A stretch of 64,000 bases of DNA, taken from assembly GCA_003138975.1 (NCBI GenBank), contig PLHQ01000153.1, positions 102,433 through 166,432 of the forward strand, read 5' to 3'. The notes beneath the pieces are model-generated. The model worked only from the letters and a program-made list of their open reading frames with translations. It had not been told where the DNA came from and did no database searches. Source of the stretch: Acidobacteriaceae bacterium. GTDB taxonomy: Bacteria; Acidobacteriota; Terriglobia; Terriglobales; Acidobacteriaceae. Below are positions 31,238 through 41,065 of the stretch, in pieces. Each line of letters starts with the position of its first letter. The first letter of the stretch is position 1. The translations under genes were made by a program, and so were the position numbers.

Positions 31238-33402
31238 CTATGTCTGAATGATTCGCGGCGTGATGAAGAAGATCAATTCCTGGTTCGAGGTGTTCACCTG
31301 CGTGTGCTTGAACAGGTTGCCCAGGATTGGGAGGTTCCCCAGCAATGGCACCTGCGTGATATTGATCGAGTTCTGCGTCTGGATGACGCCGCCGATCACC
31401 ACCGTGCCACCATCGGTCACCAGCACCTGTGTTGTCGCCTGCTGCGTGATCAACTCGGGGTTGCCTTGCACTTCCTGACCGAAGTTTGGCGTAGTATTTT
31501 CCACATCCACGTTCAGGAAGATCGTATTTTCCGAAGTGATTTGCGGCGTAACGGTCAAGCGCAGGAACGCATCGACGTAGGTCACGGTCGGAGGACCGCC
31601 CAACTGCGCCTGAGTCACGATGGGCACGCGCACGCCCTGCTTCACCAACGCTTGGATATTGTTTTGGGTTACCACTCGAGGCCGCGACAGAACCTTCAGC
31701 AGACCGCGCGACTCGGCCATCGAAAGCACGGCATCGATTCGCACCGTGTTGCTGGCGTTCAGGAACGTCAAGCCGCTGGTGGGTGCAGTCGAACCCAAGT
31801 TGGAAAACAGTGGGATGGATGATCCTGAGCCCGTGCCACTACTTCCCGGTACGGTGATGTAGCCGGGAGTGGAGGAAGTGCTCGCTGTCGTCGGTGAGCT
31901 GCCCACCGCGGAAGCACCGCCGATCGCGCTGTGGCCGTCGCCCCAGCCGAAGCCTAGCTGCGTACCGATGTCGCGGGCAAACTGCCGCGTCGCCGCTACT
32001 ACGCGCGCCTCGATTTCCACTTCCTGCGTCTTGCGGTCCAGCTGAGTCAGCAGGCGGTCGATGATCGGAATCACTTTCGGAATATCGTTGACGATCACGG
32101 CGTTGGTACGTTCATCCGCAACCACATCACCGCGCTGCGAGAGGAACTTTTTCACCGTGACCATCACATCCTTGGCATGGGCATAGCTCAGGAAACGGGT
32201 GACAGAAACCTTTTCTACGGCCAAGGCCTCGGCTTCCACCTGGGCGCGCCGTCCATCAGCTTCTTTCTTCAAAGTATCAACCGTGGCGATGCGCAGGACG
32301 TTGCCTTCCAGCTCCCGTGCCAGGTCGTTGTTCTTCAGCACGATGTCCAGCGCCTGATCCCACGGCACATCGTCTAACACAACCGTCAGGGTGCCATGAA
32401 CATTCGGATCAAGCACCACGTTCAATCCGCTGATTTCGTGAATCAGGCGGAAGAAGTCTTTGAGATCCACATCTTTCAAATTGACTGAAATCGGTTCGCC
32501 CGTGTACTTGGGACCAACCGAAGCGGGCTGCTGTCCAGCTTGCGCTTTCTGCTCCGCTGCAAGATTTACCGCCGGCTGTATGCCAGTGCTGGAAGAAGGG
32601 CCCTGCGATGATTGCGCTGCGTTCACGCTCACCGGCAGTAGCTCAGCAGCCGTTTTGTCGGCAAACTTTGCAGCCGCTTCCTGGGCGCGTTCTGTGGGCT
32701 CAACCGTTGTTTCCGGCGTATTCGTCTTGGCCGCGTAGGTAGGCTCAACGAATACAAAATCGCTGGATGAAGCTGGCTCCGGCTTTTGGTTAGAGGTGGT
32801 CGCACTCGCGGTTACCGCTTTCGGATTAACTGGGTCGCTGATCGCCGATGGAGCCGACACTTCCTGCTTGGCTTCCGCTTTCACTTCCATGACGCGCGGC
32901 GCAAACGGAGACACGCTCTTGCCTGACGGCAACGGAGAAGGCTCCGCCACGGTTTTGGGGATGCTCGCGCTCGCCGCTGCGGTTGGCTGCGTGTGCAGCG
33001 TCAGCACCAGCTTTCCGTCGGAAGTCGAGTTGAGTTCATAACGGCAAGCATGCTCCAGATCGACCACGACGCGGGTGGTGGGAGGCTTCTGGCCATCCAT
33101 GGCGATGCGCACACCCTTCACGCCTGCGCTGCCTACGCTGATCCGGCTCTGCCCTGTCACCATGACGGTGCCGGGCAAATCCACGATCAGGCGCGCCGGC
33201 GAATTCGCCGTGCTCAGCTTGGGCGTCACTGACCCACGAGCGCTGATCTCGACCCGGATTTCATCCGTGCCGCGGACCACGTTCACTCGTTGCAGTTCGT
33301 TTCGTTGACTCGCCCCTTGCAGCGCCGGAGTCTCCGCGGCTGAAGCCATCAGCCCCAAGAGCAACAACGGTAGGAATACACTCAGCAGTTGCTTTCGCAT
33401 TT
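31238..33402 (-). CDS. pilQ: Type IV pilus secretin PilQ (AMIN domain, secretin domain)
   Basis: Signal peptide MRKQLLSVFLPLLLLGLMASAAE; ISVNLKDVDLKDFFRLIHEISGLNVVLDPNVHGTLTVVLDDVPWDQALDIVL; VPLLGNLPILGNLFKHTQVNTSNQELIFFITPRII. Confidence 0.94.
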
Positions 33403-33497
33403 CGCCTCTCCCCAACTCGCGGGGTCTGCCCCGCGTGTCCTTACTGGAACTCGATTTTGTTGGCGCTCCGGTTTCTCCGGCGCGCTTCTTTCGCACG

Positions 33498-34283
33498 CTA
33501 AACAGCCGGCGTGAAAATTCGCTTCGTCACTTCCCGCGTCAGCGGCTTACCCAACTTGTCCTGCACCGTTTCCTGGAACACAACCGTATCGCCGGTAATT
33601 CTCACCACATACCCGTTGAACACCGGATCGTTCTCGCGCAGGAAGTAAGCCTTGTTCAGGCTGTTGGTCACGACTGCGATGAAGCCATTTTCGGATTTCA
33701 CCACGCCGCGCAGATTAATCTGCCCGATCTCCAGGCACTTTTTCCCCGTGGAGCAGCCCGAGCCAGAAGGCTCCTGCACTACCGGACTGAAGAAGGGATC
33801 GCGCTTCCCGCTCATTGCCCATTTCTTTTCCTCGGGCTTGGGCGGCTTGGGTGCTTCTGCGACCTTGCTAGCATCAGCCGTTTTGGCATCCGCCGAAATC
33901 TTCGTGGCCGCTGAAATCACGGTTTTGACGGCTGGCTTCGGTGCGGTCCCTTTGGCCGCGATTTCCGGCTGCGGCTTCGCAGTTGGCTTGGCTGCAGGGG
34001 CCGCGTGCGGTTTTGCAACTACAGTCACCGGAGCAGGAGCGCTCTTCACCGGCGCGGCCACCGACGGAGTTGCCCCCGGTTTCGCCGCCGCACCAGCAGC
34101 TGGTTTCGCTGCCGGCTTGGCCGAAGGTGTACTCGTGACTCCGAGCGCGGCGTTTGAGTCATTCGTCTTCGTCTGCTGCACCGCGTCCATGGTGCCCTGC
34201 ACCTTGTTGATGATGTTCGGATTCTGTGCCCAGAGTCCGCCCGTCATCATTCCCACTGCCAGAATGCCTGTCGTTAGCTTCAT
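33498..34283 (-). CDS. pilP: Pilus assembly protein PilP-like, Ala/Lys/Pro-rich linker
   Basis: Position between pilO and pilQ; C-terminal KRDPFFSPVV...INLRGVVKSENGFIAVVTNSLNKAYFLRENDPVFNGYVVRITGDTVVFQE. Confidence 0.82.
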   Translation of the reverse strand: MKLTTGILAVGMMTGGLWAQNPNIINKVQGTMDAVQQTKTNDSNAALGVTSTPSAKPAAKPAAGAAAKPGATPSVAAPVKSAPAPVTVVAKPHAAPAAKPTAKPQPEIAAKGTAPKPAVKTVISAATKISADAKTADASKVAEAPKPPKPEEKKWAMSGKRDPFFSPVVQEPSGSGCSTGKKCLEIGQINLRGVVKSENGFIAVVTNSLNKAYFLRENDPVFNGYVVRITGDTVVFQETVQDKLGKPLTREVTKRIFTPAV

Positions 34284-34291
34284 AGCGATTC

Positions 34292-34939
34292 CTATTTGCT
34301 CACGCCCGTTGTGGCGGGCTTGGTTCCAGGTGCCGCTCCGGCCGGCTCCAAATCGTGGCTGAAGAACGTCGTCGCCGTAAACGTGGCCACTACGCTCTCG
34401 TTTGGCGCATATTGATACGAACGCTTCGCCTTCGCCCCACTTGGATTCTTCGTATTCGAGACCAGCAGCCCGCTGACGTTCACGATGCGCTCCAGCTTGC
34501 CCACGCGGTCAAAGAAGTTCAGCATCGAGTAATACGGACCGTCCAACTCCATCTCGAAAGGAACTTCCGAGTAGTACTCCTTCGAAGCAACCGGCTTCGC
34601 CGTATAGCGTCTCAGTTCGACGCCCGCCTTCGTCGCTTCGCCATCCAGCGTCTCGATAAACGTGTCGACCTGCTTCTCGTCTGGAACGATGCGCCGCTCG
34701 ATTTCCAGTTGCTGTTTCAAGTTGGCGAGCTGCCGTTCCATATCTTTCAGTTTGGGACGGTAAGACTCGAGTTCGTTGTTTTCCCGAACTTTGTCTTGCA
34801 GCGCGTGTTGTGCCGCGGCATTCTTATCGCTTTGGCTCTTGAATACCGTGAAGTACAGCGCTGTTGTTACGATAGCGCCGCCGACAATCACCGCTCCCCA
34901 CTGCTTCAAGCCCGACAGTTCGTTGAAATTCATCGCCAT
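34292..34939 (-). CDS. pilO: Type IV pilus inner-membrane protein PilO
   Basis: Single TM near N-terminus, coiled coil, then VPDEKQVDTFIETLDGEATKAGVELRRYTAKPVASKEYYSEVPFEMELDGPYYSMLNFFDRVGKLERIVNVSGL. Confidence 0.92.
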   Translation of the reverse strand: MAMNFNELSGLKQWGAVIVGGAIVTTALYFTVFKSQSDKNAAAQHALQDKVRENNELESYRPKLKDMERQLANLKQQLEIERRIVPDEKQVDTFIETLDGEATKAGVELRRYTAKPVASKEYYSEVPFEMELDGPYYSMLNFFDRVGKLERIVNVSGLLVSNTKNPSGAKAKRSYQYAPNESVVATFTATTFFSHDLEPAGAAPGTKPATTGVSK

Positions 34940-34949
34940 AGGTCCGCCT

Positions 34950-35543
34950 CTACGACTTTCCCTTCTCGCAGGTCAGCGTGAACTGGAACGCCTGCATGTC
35001 CTTGATCGCGTCGTCCTGGAAGGTCTCCTTGATCTCGACGTTCTTGAAGAAACCTGTCTTCTGCAGATTCGCGATCAGGTTCGCCACCGCGTCCGTACTT
35101 AGCGCAGTGCCTTCCAAACTTACATTCGCGCCCGTGTCATCCATGCTCCTCAGCCAGACCGCTTCGGTTCCGTTCACGGTTTCGCCCAGCATGGCCAGCA
35201 AGTTAACCGGGCCGGCCTGACCAGCGCGCAATGAATCGATCACATCGACCCGCCGCTTGTAGTTGTTGGCCTGGGTCTGCCGTTCCAGGTACCGCGCCTT
35301 CACATCGCTGAGTTCGCGATTCTTCTGCTCGGCAGACTGCATCTGCGTCGCAATGGTCTTACCCTGACGGTCCAGCCGGTACCAGTAGCCAAAATTCAGC
35401 AGTCCTGCCAGCAGCAGCACCACCAGCACCTTCAGCTTGGGCGACCCCATGTCGCCCATTTCCATCGTGGGCATCGTCGGCCCGCTGCTGCCGCCGCGCT
35501 TGTTTTTCCCCTTGGAGGATTCCAGCAGATTGATTTTGATCAT
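34950..35543 (-). CDS. pilN: Type IV pilus assembly protein PilN
   Basis: MIKINLLESSKGKNK... then TM and coiled coil; between pilM and pilO. Confidence 0.9.
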   Translation of the reverse strand: MIKINLLESSKGKNKRGGSSGPTMPTMEMGDMGSPKLKVLVVLLLAGLLNFGYWYRLDRQGKTIATQMQSAEQKNRELSDVKARYLERQTQANNYKRRVDVIDSLRAGQAGPVNLLAMLGETVNGTEAVWLRSMDDTGANVSLEGTALSTDAVANLIANLQKTGFFKNVEIKETFQDDAIKDMQAFQFTLTCEKGKS

Positions 35544-36595
35544 AGGGATTCAAAGCTCCTCAACGCCAAACCTACTGCTACCGCGAGCTGGCCCGGGTTC
35601 TGCTCCACCAGCTCCGCCCCGGGGCCGTCCGCCGGTGGCACCACGCGCTGGAATGGATTCAATAATTCGACCGGCATGGAAAATTCCTGCCGCAATGCTT
35701 CCATCAGTCCCGGCACTTTCGCCGAACCGCCTGCCAGGTAAATCTTCTCGATGTGCTCGCCCGCTGCACTCGCCCGGAAGAAGTCGAACGTCTTCTGAAT
35801 TTCCAGCACAATGATCTCGGTCACCTGCTGCAGGATCGGCGCCTTCGCATCCTCGCTCACGGTGCCAACCTTCTCGCCCAACTTCAGCTTCTCGGCATCT
35901 TCAAAGTTCAGATCCAGTTCCTTCTGCAATGAGTCCGTGTACTGATGCCCGCCCACGCTGACGTCGCGCGGGAACAGCGGCGTTGTCCCCTTCACAATGT
36001 TGATGTTCATCACGCTGGCGCCCAGGTTCAAAAGCGCCACCACCTGGCCCGGCGCCGGCTGGTAGTTGTACTCGTAGCAGTTCTGCAAAGCCAGCGCATC
36101 AATGTCCACAATAGCCGGGGTACGCCCGGCCATCGAGAGTACGTTGGTGTAGTTCAAAATCTTGTCCTTCTTGACGGCGACCAGAAGCACATCCATCTGC
36201 GGGCTGCCTGCTTCCTCCGAAAGAATCTGATAGTCGAGGCTCACGTCCGCCAAATCGAAGGGAATGTGCTGGGCCGCTTCCTTCTCGATGGTTTCCGCCA
36301 GTTCCTGATCACTCATCGAGGGCAGCGAGATTTTCTTGACGATCACCGAGTGGCCGCTCACCGCCGTCGCCACCGACTTGGTTTTAATCAGGCAGTCGGC
36401 AAACAACTTCGAAATCGCGCTCGACACTGTTCCCGAATCCACAATCATCGAGTCCACTACAATGTCGGAGGCCAGTGCTTCCAGTCCCAGGTGCGCCACT
36501 TCAATTTGCCCACCCTTCTTCTTCAACTCCACTGCCTTAATGCTGGAAGAGCCCACATCCAGACCTACAATCGTCTTCGATCCCATTCCAAACAT
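35540..36595 (-). CDS. pilM: Type IV pilus assembly ATPase-like protein PilM
   Basis: TIVGLDVGSSSIKAVELKKKGGQIEVAHLGLEAL... actin/FtsA-like; IYLAGGSAKVPGLMEALRQEFSMPVELLNPFQRV. Confidence 0.94.
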   Translation of the reverse strand: MFGMGSKTIVGLDVGSSSIKAVELKKKGGQIEVAHLGLEALASDIVVDSMIVDSGTVSSAISKLFADCLIKTKSVATAVSGHSVIVKKISLPSMSDQELAETIEKEAAQHIPFDLADVSLDYQILSEEAGSPQMDVLLVAVKKDKILNYTNVLSMAGRTPAIVDIDALALQNCYEYNYQPAPGQVVALLNLGASVMNINIVKGTTPLFPRDVSVGGHQYTDSLQKELDLNFEDAEKLKLGEKVGTVSEDAKAPILQQVTEIIVLEIQKTFDFFRASAAGEHIEKIYLAGGSAKVPGLMEALRQEFSMPVELLNPFQRVVPPADGPGAELVEQNPGQLAVAVGLALRSFESL

Positions 36596-36609
36596 GTGCC
36601 CGCCTTTTC

Positions 36610-36846
36610 TTACTGTGACCCGGCGGCTTTCATCGCCGCCTTCGGTTTACGTTTCGCTCCCAACTCCATCTGGCTCGACTTCTCTTCCATCCACTGGTCC
36701 AGCCTCGACTTCTTGAAGCGCCAGCGGTTGCCCAGCTTGAAAGCCGGAATACTCTGCTCCCCGACGTACTTGTACAGCGTGTCCGGACTCACTCCCAGAT
36801 ACTGCGACGCCTGGCGAATGGTCATCACTTCCCGCGAGTCGGCCAT
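36610..36846 (-). CDS. Excisionase/BldC-type helix-turn-helix DNA-binding protein
   Basis: EVMTIRQASQYLGVSPDTLYKYVGEQSIPAFKLGNRWRFKKSRLDQWM, HTH_17-like; 14 nt gap to pilM. Confidence 0.9.
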   Translation of the reverse strand: MADSREVMTIRQASQYLGVSPDTLYKYVGEQSIPAFKLGNRWRFKKSRLDQWMEEKSSQMELGAKRKPKAAMKAAGSQ

Positions 36847-37293
36847 ATTTCCTTACCCTGTCTCCAGAACATCCTGCGCCCATGTCTCCGGCCCCAGGTT
36901 CATCTCGGGAGACGCCCTCGCCCTCTATGCCTGTCGAAGGGCTTTCGGTGTCCCGAGCATATATCAGCCCCGAAAAACCCCGCGCTCACGCGAGTTTCCC
37001 GTTTTTACTGGGGTTTTTAAGGGTTTTCTGGAAAAGAGAAACTTGAGGTTTTCGAGCTGATTCTACAGGCTGTGGACACGTCCATTGATGTGTCTATTAG
37101 TAGTGGTGGTCATGCATGTGGGGATAGGTCACTGGTGTATCGATAACCGAAGTACTAGAGACGGTACGGAAGTACTATGTCGCTGGTCCCAGCGGTTGTT
37201 TTTATTGGCTCAACCCGAAGCCGCACCCGCCAGGTGCCTGGTGCCTGGCAAGCTCCGCCTTGGCGAATATCCAACCCGTTTTTCTCCGCCGAC

Positions 37294-38124
37294 CTATTGC
37301 ACGTCCGAAACTTTCCCGTTCAGAAAAGTCACTTTCAGATCTTTGTAGACGTAGATTTGTTTTGTCCCGAGCGTCACTTTCTTTTCCGGCTTGCCCATGG
37401 CCGCCTCGACCTGATCCGTGGTCATTCCCTTTTCGATGCTTTGGGGCTCAGCTTGGGGCTGCTCGGCCTGCTGTGGCTGCGCCTGATCCGCTGCTTGCTG
37501 CGGCTGCTGCCCACCCTGATCTCCGCCCTGCTGCTGACCGCCCTGGCCCTGCTGCGCATCGTCACTGCTGATAGAAAGAACCTGCCCGATCGTGTCCTCC
37601 ACCTGACCGGCACTCGCATTCGCTAACGACCCCTTGGGAAACTGGAAGACCACCTGCGCCTTGTTGTAGGTCGGCGGATCGGTCTTATTGCAGGTGTCGC
37701 AAGCCACGATGCCGAGAGTCACGCTATCTTTGGCCAGGTTCACATCGATCTTCATGGGATAAACTTTGTCTCCCACCACGAATAAGTGGGTCGTCTGTTC
37801 CTTTCCAAATTTTCCCATGATCGACTTCCGTCCCATCAGCGCCAGACCGCTGGGGCCGTGAATCGTCCCGCCTTCATACCTGGTGGCAGGGACGTTCTGG
37901 TCGCCATAAGGTACGCCCAGAACTCCGCCTTTCTGAATGGCTAACAGCGTGCCCGCATCCACCACGGAGTATCCGCTCGTGTCCGATCCCATCTTCACAA
38001 GCTTGTACTGCGCTGCAAGTTGCTCCTGCAGAGAAACCGCCTGAGCACCGGCCAATGAAAACGGAAAAACTGTGGCAGCCAGCAGCACGATCCCTGGCAT
38101 TACGTTGTCGAATTTCCGCGACAT
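37294..38124 (-). CDS. Secreted hypothetical protein with C-terminal SmpA/OmlA(BamE)-like segment and Gln-rich linker
   Basis: Signal peptide MSRKFDNVMPGIVLLAATVFPFSLAGAQA; SIEKGMTTDQVEAAMGKPEKKVTLGTKQIYVYKDLKVTFLNGKVSDVQ; Q/G-rich linker. Confidence 0.7.
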   Translation of the reverse strand: MSRKFDNVMPGIVLLAATVFPFSLAGAQAVSLQEQLAAQYKLVKMGSDTSGYSVVDAGTLLAIQKGGVLGVPYGDQNVPATRYEGGTIHGPSGLALMGRKSIMGKFGKEQTTHLFVVGDKVYPMKIDVNLAKDSVTLGIVACDTCNKTDPPTYNKAQVVFQFPKGSLANASAGQVEDTIGQVLSISSDDAQQGQGGQQQGGDQGGQQPQQAADQAQPQQAEQPQAEPQSIEKGMTTDQVEAAMGKPEKKVTLGTKQIYVYKDLKVTFLNGKVSDVQ

Positions 38125-38290
38125 CTTAGACCCTCCGACTCGTTGTTTCCTAACTTGATTCTGATTGGGCGCTGAACAGCAACCGCTCAATCGCAAGAGA
38201 TATCGTCCGTTGATTGAAGAAGGGAGCGTCGTCGTCCGACGCCCCCGTAATTGACGATCAGCGGAACCCACCCCTTTACAACCGCCGGTC

Positions 38291-40015
38291 CTAGTTTCCT
38301 CCGCCGGACGCAGTTTCCTGCTTGACCTGCGACTCCGTCTGGTCGGCCTGCTGCTGTTGGTCTTGCAGAGTTTTCGCCACGCTGGTATCCGGTGGCGGAG
38401 GTTGAACGGCCCCTGCCTGGGTGCCGGTGTCCGGCGCCTTCGGCATACCGCCAGTACCCTGCTTTTTCGCCAGTTCGCCCATGCCGCTGGTGATGTTCTC
38501 CTGGAAGTGGTTGTACATTTCCTGCAGATCATCCACTTTCACGGCAACGGTTTGTCCCGACGCGCAGTCGCCTTTCTTGGTCGCCGAGACGCTGGCATTC
38601 ACGGTTTGGTCCGCGTCTGGAGTGTCTGTGAGGCGCGTAATCACATCACCCGACGTCAAGCCACATTCCTGCCCGTTGGCCACCACCGTCACATCGGTAT
38701 CCACCACAAAAGTACGCTGCGCTGGATCCAACGCCGGCGGCGGTTGATCGCTGGTCGGTGCCGGAGCTGCCGAGGCTTGTCCGCCACCCGTATCCTGGCC
38801 GGCCTGTGCCTGCTGTGCGGCCAATTGGGCTTTCACTTCTTGGGCAATTGCTTCCTTCACCTCGGGAGTCAGCGCCACTGGGCCGGAGGATGCTGCTTGA
38901 GCCGCATCTCCGCCACCATCGCCAGCGCTGGCAGCTGCGTCTGCTGCCATCGCGTCGGCATTGGCCTCAGTCCGCGCCGCATACGCTGCCTGTAAGTTCG
39001 CCGCAATCAGGTAATCCGTCAGCCAGTAGTACGGAGCAGCATAAACGGGATAAGGATTCCACCATCCGCCATAGAATCCCCACCAGGGCGCTCCTCCCCA
39101 ACCCCATGCCCCGATGCCCCAGGCAACCGACACTCCCCAAGGCTGGTAGCCCCATCCATAAAATCCCGGATGGTACCAAACGCCTGGGTAATAGCCGTAG
39201 TACATATGTCCACCCCAGCCGTAGCCGCGATAAAGGCCGACATGATAGCGCCCGCCGGCAAAGTATGTCCGCGAGTAATAGGCATGGCCTCCGCGGGTCA
39301 CGTACGCCCGCTGCACGTAGCCTCCATGTCCTCGGGTTACGATGCGCGCTCCGTTGCGCTCACTCACCACCGTGCGCCCGCCGTGGAGTCCGTGGTTAAT
39401 CTGCATGCCGTTGCGATTGATGGAACGAATCGATCCATTAGGACGAATGCTCGCCGATCCTCCGCCCCTGAGAGAAACATTCCTGCCGGGAGGAGTACGA
39501 CTGCCCACGTTGCTTCGGCTGGCCGTCGCCGGGCGACCTCCCGCTGCTCCCGGACGTCCGCCGGTTGTCGTATGGCCCGCTGCTGTGCCCGGACGGCTGC
39601 CTGTCGTCGTGTGGCCCGCTGCCGCACCTGGACGGCTGCCCGTAGCCGCGTGCGTCCCACCCGTCGTCGTGTGCGTTCCCGTCGCCGCGTGCGTACCACC
39701 CGTCGTCGTATGCGTTCCCGTCGCCGCGTGCGTACCGCCCGTCGTCGTATGCGTTCCCGTCGCCGCGTGCGTACCACCCGTCGTCGCGTGCGTTCCGCCC
39801 GTCGCCGCGTGCGAAGGCGTCGAAGTGTGCGACTGCGTTGCGCCATGCGAAGCTGTCGACGGATGCGAAGGTGCGCTCGCTTTTGGCGCCGCCTTGGGAG
39901 CGCCCCCACCCCCGCTCGGCTTGTGCTGGCCCCAGGCCAATGTCGGAACCACTACACATAACGAAAACACTAGCCACTTCTGCAGCATCTTCTCACTTCT
40001 CGAAGTGCGATTCAT
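38291..40015 (-). CDS. Secreted low-complexity protein (Thr/Gly/His tandem repeats, then Gly/Tyr/Trp-rich domain)
   Basis: Signal peptide MLQKWLVFSLCVVVPTLAWGQ; HTTTGGTHAATGT repeats; GYGWGGHMYYGYYPGVWYHPGFYGWGYQPWG; 574-aa frame. Confidence 0.75.
   Translation of the reverse strand: MNRTSRSEKMLQKWLVFSLCVVVPTLAWGQHKPSGGGGAPKAAPKASAPSHPSTASHGATQSHTSTPSHAATGGTHATTGGTHAATGTHTTTGGTHAATGTHTTTGGTHAATGTHTTTGGTHAATGSRPGAAAGHTTTGSRPGTAAGHTTTGGRPGAAGGRPATASRSNVGSRTPPGRNVSLRGGGSASIRPNGSIRSINRNGMQINHGLHGGRTVVSERNGARIVTRGHGGYVQRAYVTRGGHAYYSRTYFAGGRYHVGLYRGYGWGGHMYYGYYPGVWYHPGFYGWGYQPWGVSVAWGIGAWGWGGAPWWGFYGGWWNPYPVYAAPYYWLTDYLIAANLQAAYAARTEANADAMAADAAASAGDGGGDAAQAASSGPVALTPEVKEAIAQEVKAQLAAQQAQAGQDTGGGQASAAPAPTSDQPPPALDPAQRTFVVDTDVTVVANGQECGLTSGDVITRLTDTPDADQTVNASVSATKKGDCASGQTVAVKVDDLQEMYNHFQENITSGMGELAKKQGTGGMPKAPDTGTQAGAVQPPPPDTSVAKTLQDQQQQADQTESQVKQETASGGGN
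39560..39808 (-). repeat. 39-bp (13-codon) tandem repeat inside the low-complexity CDS
   Basis: Units at 39650, 39689, 39728, 39767 (gtgcgtaccacccgtcgtcgtatgcgttcccgtcgccgc); degenerate 13-aa units (SRPGTAAGHTTTG) continue to about 39560. Confidence 0.88.
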
Positions 40016-40391
40016 TACAGCCTCCTGATCTCTAGACTTCTACCGCGGCTTTTTCCGGCAACCACCCCGCTTGCGCAATGCGTAGTCAGTTCCGGACTCT
40101 GTCCACCTTAAACACGAAGCTCGCAGATTCCACCCTGCGTGATTGAAAATTTCCTGAGCCAAAGCGGAAGGCCCGCAAGATGCACGAACCCAGATGCGAC
40201 TAAACGTCACCGGCAACCTGTATCGTGGGGCGAAAAAACGTTACCAGAACTTCGCCACTCGCGCAATCACTTGTATTGTCATCGACAAGCCCGGAGCCTC
40301 ATCGGGTCCAGTGTTGATACTGCGGGCGGACTACTTCCCTCTAAACCTCCGCTGCTGTAATCTATGCTATCTTTTCTCGGAAAGGAACTCC

Positions 40392-40805
40392 TTGCGCTAC
40401 CTCGATCGCCTGCAGCCCCTCGCACTTCTTTTCATGCGTCTCGCCCTTGGCGCCGTCATGGTCGGACACGGATACCACAAGGTTTTCGGTGGACTTCAAC
40501 AGCATGCTCACTTCGTCGCCAGCCTCGGACTGCCCGCATGGACCGCCTATCTTTCCGCCTTCACGGAGTTTTTCGGTGGTCTGCTCGTGCTCCTTGGCCT
40601 GTTCACCCGGGCCGCCGCTTTCGCCATCTGCATCGATCTGTCCGTTGCCATCGCTAAAGTCCACTTTCACAACGGATTGATGGGCGAGCATGGCTACGAA
40701 TTCCCCCTGGCGCTCGCTGCCATCGCCTTCGGCCTTATTTTCCTAGGCGCTGGCCCTATCGCCTTCGACCACATCCGGGCTCCGGGCGGCGGCAAATCAA
40801 AGTAG
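40392..40805 (+). CDS. DoxX family membrane protein (probable TTG start)
   Basis: LRYLDRLQPLALLFMRLALGAVMVGHGYHKVFGGLQQHAHFVASLGLPAWTAYLSAFTEFFGGLLVLLGLFTRAAAF; SD ggaaaggaac. Confidence 0.85.
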   Translation: MRYLDRLQPLALLFMRLALGAVMVGHGYHKVFGGLQQHAHFVASLGLPAWTAYLSAFTEFFGGLLVLLGLFTRAAAFAICIDLSVAIAKVHFHNGLMGEHGYEFPLALAAIAFGLIFLGAGPIAFDHIRAPGGGKSK

Positions 40806-41065
40806 CTGCCGAACCTCCATAATTCCTGAAGGACAGGAAAACGGACAAATATTCCCCACCCGCGCAACTTTTTGCCGGCTTCCGGGTTTTATTGCACGTT
40901 GCGGACGGTGTCTCGAATAACGGGGGTTTACCAAATCCCTTTGACGTTTCTTTACGTCTTCTGAAATTATGATGAGTCGGGACCAACTTTGTCGCATCCG
41001 AGTTGCATCCGAACGATTTCGTAGGCGCATCTTATCGCTTACCACGAACTGATTGGAGGCTTCCC

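Noticed and set aside
39560-39808. CRISPR array
   Set aside because: Contiguous 39-bp units without unique spacers, in frame within a CDS.
39170-40028. Several overlapping ORFs (two on +, two more on -) over the tandem-repeat region
   Set aside because: A 39-bp repeat without stops keeps all frames open; only the minus frame with signal peptide and downstream domains is credible.
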